Under the pieces are notes generated by a model. That model saw only the letters and a list, made by a program, of their open reading frames with translations. It searched no databases and was not told where the DNA came from. From Phoronis pallida (Eukaryota > Phoronida > Phoronidae), in NCBI GenBank assembly GCA_028565715.1, contig JAOXYC010216684.1, positions 1 through 11,120 of the forward strand: 11,120 nucleotides of DNA, in the 5' to 3' direction. Shown here in pieces: positions 8,641 to 11,120 of this stretch; position 1 is the first letter of the stretch; every line of letters starts with the position of its first letter. Made by a program: the position numbers and the translations under genes.

Positions 8641-9197
8641 ATTTTAATAACAAAGTCTACCACCAAGACCAACGACCCTTGGGGAAGGCTTGAAACGTTC
8701 AGGTTTCCAAAAACGTAGTTACTTATCGCCCCCAAGCCTTTAGGCTTTGAAATGTCTGTCTAGCAAGTCAAACCTACATTGGCGCGTAGGTTCAAAGTAG
8801 ATACAAAGCTCTCACATTTTTTTTTATTCTTTATTATAATATTTAAAAAAAATGTTGACTTCACGGCATTAGTTAGTTGTTTATACCAAGGGCATATTCA
8901 CAAACTTCCTGGTTGATCTGCTTTTTGACCGAAGATTCGGACTTAAATGCGAGACAGTATATTTAACAATGTTAAAACATTGTTTGTGTGAATAATAAAT
9001 ATGAGAACACGCTTTACATGTGCATGTACAGTATACTGTTTCTTGATGGAGGATAGACAGTACTTTGTTGGGTTACTCAATGCACTGAGCATTAAAAAGC
9101 ACTTTCAAAAAACAAGTGTTCCACAATCCAAGTTGATTCCCTCGAGTCACAGTAGTTTTGATTTCTGTTTTGTTTTCAGTTACGAATTAATACTTAC

Positions 9198-9294
9198 CTT
9201 CTACAATTAATCACAATTATGGCCACCACCACAACGAGCACAATGATTCCCCCAACAGCGCCACCTACTGCATAATAAAGTGTTGACTTTCTAT
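9198..9294 (-). CDS. Transmembrane exon of a single-pass receptor
   Basis: This 97-base exon starts in phase 1 (acceptor TTGTTTCAG ending at 9295) and ends in phase 2 (donor GTAAGT from 9197). It encodes DRKSTLYY, then a hydrophobic span of about 22 residues (AVGGAVGGIIVLVVVVAIIV, then I), then NCRR. That is one membrane helix flanked by basic residues on the cytoplasmic side, so the stalk is outside and the tail inside. GGAVGG gives two overlapping GxxxG patterns, a motif that often mediates helix packing and dimerisation. No charged residue is buried in the span, so there is no sign of pairing with a separate signalling adaptor. Its splice phases match the stalk exon and the tail exon exactly. 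Confidence 0.88.
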
Positions 9295-9540
9295 CTGAAA
9301 CAACGACAAACAAATAAAACAGTTTTCTCTAAAATTCTTATGTATCATCCTGACTATTGTCAATGAAACCGAATAATGTAAAAAAAGGCTGCATTCAAAT
9401 CAAAAACATAATTTGAAATCGGTTGTTGTTTTTATTGTATTCATTTCGACGCTACTCACTGGGAGGAAATGTTTCAGCTTTCTACTCGATTTAGCAGCTA
9501 AATAAGTCGACATCAATGAAACAAAATCACAATAACATAC
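9295..9540 (-). other. Phase-1 intron between stalk and transmembrane exons
   Basis: The intron is 246 bases, with donor GTATGT at 9540-9535 and a T-rich tract ending in CAG at 9297-9295. It joins KK-[G|AT]-RKS in frame, giving Asp. Nothing else is recognised in it. Confidence 0.85.
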
Positions 9541-10170
9541 CCTTTTTAAGAAGACTGTTGTCTTGTTTATTTCGCCCTTTGTTTTCACTTCCTGATTGTT
9601 TAGTGGTCGGCAGAACAGATTCAGTACATGTAGAACAAGCATTTGATCCCCGTGATGTAACAGAGGGCGTCTGTGCGTTCTTTGTAGATGGCTGGGAAGT
9701 CAAAATCATCGTGATTGGATGAGTTGTTGATTGGAAAGCTGTTGTTGTTGTTTTAGTTTCCGTTGATCGAGTTAATGTTGACAATGATGGTGTGGCTAGT
9801 AGTTGGTGGGGTGTTGTTGTTGGTGACTGCTTCGTAGATATTGGTTCCTCCATTGTCGTTGAATAAGGTATTTGGTTCATGGTTGTTGTTGATAAATATG
9901 TTGGCAATGACGTTGTTGGTGGTGATTGAAGTGGTGGAGTTGTTGCACGTCTTGTAGTTGCTGAGGGTTGAGTCGTTGCGTCCCGTAACGTCGGAAAAGG
10001 TATTGTGTACATGGTTGTTGTTGATACAGACGTTGTTGGCGATGTTGTTGTTGAGGATGATTTGGTAAAAAGAGTTGTTGTATGTCTTGTAGTTGCCAAG
10101 GGTTGAATTGCTGCCCCCGTTGTCGTGGTAGGTAACGAGATGGCTGACTTACAAGTATTGCAATGTATTA
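9541..10170 (-). CDS. Mucin-like Ser/Thr/Pro-rich extracellular stalk exon of the receptor
   Basis: A single 630-base exon, phase 1 at both ends, with acceptor TTTATTTTCAG ending at 10171 and donor GTATGT from 9540. It encodes about 209 residues, more than 40% Ser or Thr with many Pro, and is depleted of hydrophobic core residues. This is the signature of a densely O-glycosylated, extended stalk that holds binding domains away from the membrane. A CxxC pair sits at each end: HCNTCKS at the N terminus and NACSTCTES near the C terminus. Between them lies an imperfect duplication of about 44 residues. The last part (SGSENKGRNKQDNSLLKK) is polar and leads to the membrane helix. An earlier exon must exist because of the phase-1 start, but none is seen before the right edge. 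No start codon for the gene is in the window. Confidence 0.85.
9845..10110 (-). repeat. Tandem duplication inside the stalk exon (about 132-135 bases per unit)
   Basis: Two adjacent units can be aligned. TTTMYTIPFP (upper copy) matches TTTMNQIPYS (lower copy), and QPLATTRHTTT matches QPSATTRRATT. Shared DNA words such as CATGGTTGTTGTTGATA (plus strand) recur with an offset of 132 bases, and AGGGTTG recurs with an offset of 135. The unit length is a multiple of three, so the duplication preserved the frame. Confidence 0.75.
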
Positions 10171-11120
10171 CTGAAAATAAAATGAATATGTATTAAAAAG
10201 GAATACGTATTCGTTAAAGCGGGTTGGTATATTACTTGCTTTTCATCCTTTAAATAGATTGCAAGTGAACGTTTAGCTCCGTATTTTGACTTTAAGCTGT
10301 TCTTGATTGAGATTTTTTATTCATGTACAGATAACTGTTTAGTATAGCATACACAGTCATAAAAAACATTAAGATGATTTTTTCAAATGCTCTAATCAAT
10401 GCCATTGCGTTGGACTGTCTGTTATATCTGGTCCAGCGTTAACTTACATTCTGCACATACATGTACATTATTCAACTTTTGGTATTAGGTGAGTGTTATA
10501 AACTTCAGAAACAGTTACATTAAATTTATGTCAGATCAAATTAGATAATGAGACAACAGCGATGATTAGATTACAACGTTTATTGTTGTCAGATAGTACA
10601 CTGGTTGGAGAGATATCTGTAGGGGAGTATCGTGCATAGATACGTATAGTGAGGAGAAGAACGGACACACCGATCAACCTAGGGCTATTTTCCCTGAAAT
10701 AAACTAATTTACGCTCTATAGGCATAAATTGTAGTATTGGCGATTTTAATGAATTGTTTCAGACAACGTGCTTCATTCTAGTATAAACAATACATTACTA
10801 TGAGAATGTACTGGACTGGAGTTTTAAAGTCATGTTTGTTCCTCTTTTCTCTTAACAAAAGATCGAATATCCTTTGCTTACATGTTCGTATATTGTTTTG
10901 CAAAAAATGTTGTAGGGCATGTCCGTTTTGTCCCAATATGTCCGTTTTGCTCCAGTATGTTATCAGGTCGGGCTGGATGCTAGATCTAAGGATAAAATTA
11001 AAGTCTTTCCTTTTAAGGACGCCCGTAGATCTTTCAAAACTTTACCAAGTCGTAATTAGAAGCAGTTAATTAATTAATAGAAGAATTGCGGAGGCAGTTT
11101 GCCATTGAAATGACTTCTTA
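10171..11120 (-). other. Upstream intron of the receptor gene, running off the window
   Basis: No minus-strand exon with a family resemblance was found here, and the open frames present do not look like CUB or other domains. A GTAAGT at about 10446-10441 follows no open coding frame that would fit and is probably a decoy. A 19-base tandem pair lies at 10919-10956. Confidence 0.55.
10919..10956. repeat. 19-base tandem duplicate
   Basis: Two adjacent copies of a 19-base unit share ATGTCCGTTTTG and differ at a few later bases (TCCCAAT against CTCCAGT). A third partial ATGT follows. This is a minor tandem repeat in intronic sequence. Confidence 0.75.

Larger units (their letters stand above)
7492..9197 (-). 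other. Phase-2 intron between transmembrane and tail exons, carrying repeats
   Basis: The intron is 1706 bases, with donor GTAAGT at 9197-9192 and acceptor CAG at 7494-7492. It is AT-rich. Besides the palindrome (8462-8640) and a possible SGNH-like remnant (8274-8450) it holds small stems, such as TGTCAAAA/TTTTGACA (8011-8034) and AACCTAC/GTAGGTT (8771-8792). No coding exon was recognised in it. Confidence 0.8.

Noticed and set aside
8728-8800. Possible tRNA-like or tRNA-derived SINE (GTAGGTTCAAAG resembles a B box)
   Set aside because: The stem needed on the far side of TTCAAAG is not complementary, and no A box, anticodon arm or acceptor stem could be drawn. Only two small hairpins remain.
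10441-10560. GTAAGT donor-like site on the minus strand upstream of the stalk exon
   Set aside because: All three frames leading to it contain stops within a short distance, so it cannot end a coding exon of useful size. It could at most end a noncoding exon.
10800-11069. Plus-strand 89-codon open frame
   Set aside because: There is no recognisable domain. It includes the 19-base tandem repeat and low-complexity Leu/Phe/Cys codons from T-rich DNA, and is on the strand opposite all real exons.

Overview
This looks like a piece of an invertebrate animal genome, most likely a lophotrochozoan and plausibly a bivalve mollusc. The DNA is AT-rich. The coding sequence lies in short minus-strand exons flanked by clear GT..AG splice sites. 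TACATGTA-like words recur, there is Penelope-type retroelement debris, and long stretches have no readable frame. Species assignment is inference; nothing here is diagnostic.

All recognisable host coding sequence is on the minus strand, so it reads from high to low coordinates. Region A (7120-10170) is the 3' half of a single-pass membrane receptor gene. Three exons fit together in phase: a Ser/Thr/Pro-rich mucin-like stalk (9541-10170), a short transmembrane exon (9198-9294), and a terminal cytoplasmic-tail exon ending in TAG (7146-7491). A poly(A) signal follows about 20 bases after the stop. The tail carries two tandem paired-tyrosine motifs; the last matches the ITAM consensus and its two tyrosines also fit ITIM-type spacing. 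The ectodomain exons and the start of the gene lie beyond the right edge.

Region B (931-1974) holds two consecutive CUB-domain exons (1615-1974, then 931-1302), each phase 1 at both ends. They lie about 5.1 kb downstream of the receptor's stop and are best read as part of a second gene. An alternative 3' portion of the same locus cannot be excluded on splice phase. No signal-peptide exon, start or end of this gene was found in the window.

Region C (1 to about 797) holds a decayed Penelope-like retroelement in the same orientation, with a readable reverse-transcriptase N-terminal region that has an internal stop. It sits next to a (TAAG)8 microsatellite and lies in an intron or the 3' flank of the CUB gene.

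The remainder (1975-7119, 7492-9197, 10171-11120) is intron or intergenic DNA. It contains a near-perfect palindrome of about 180 bp, a smaller two-tier hairpin, a possible SGNH-hydrolase remnant, and minor simple and tandem repeats. If region A and region B belong to related genes, the picture is a cluster of CUB/mucin-stalk surface receptors with tyrosine-based signalling tails. That link is an inference.
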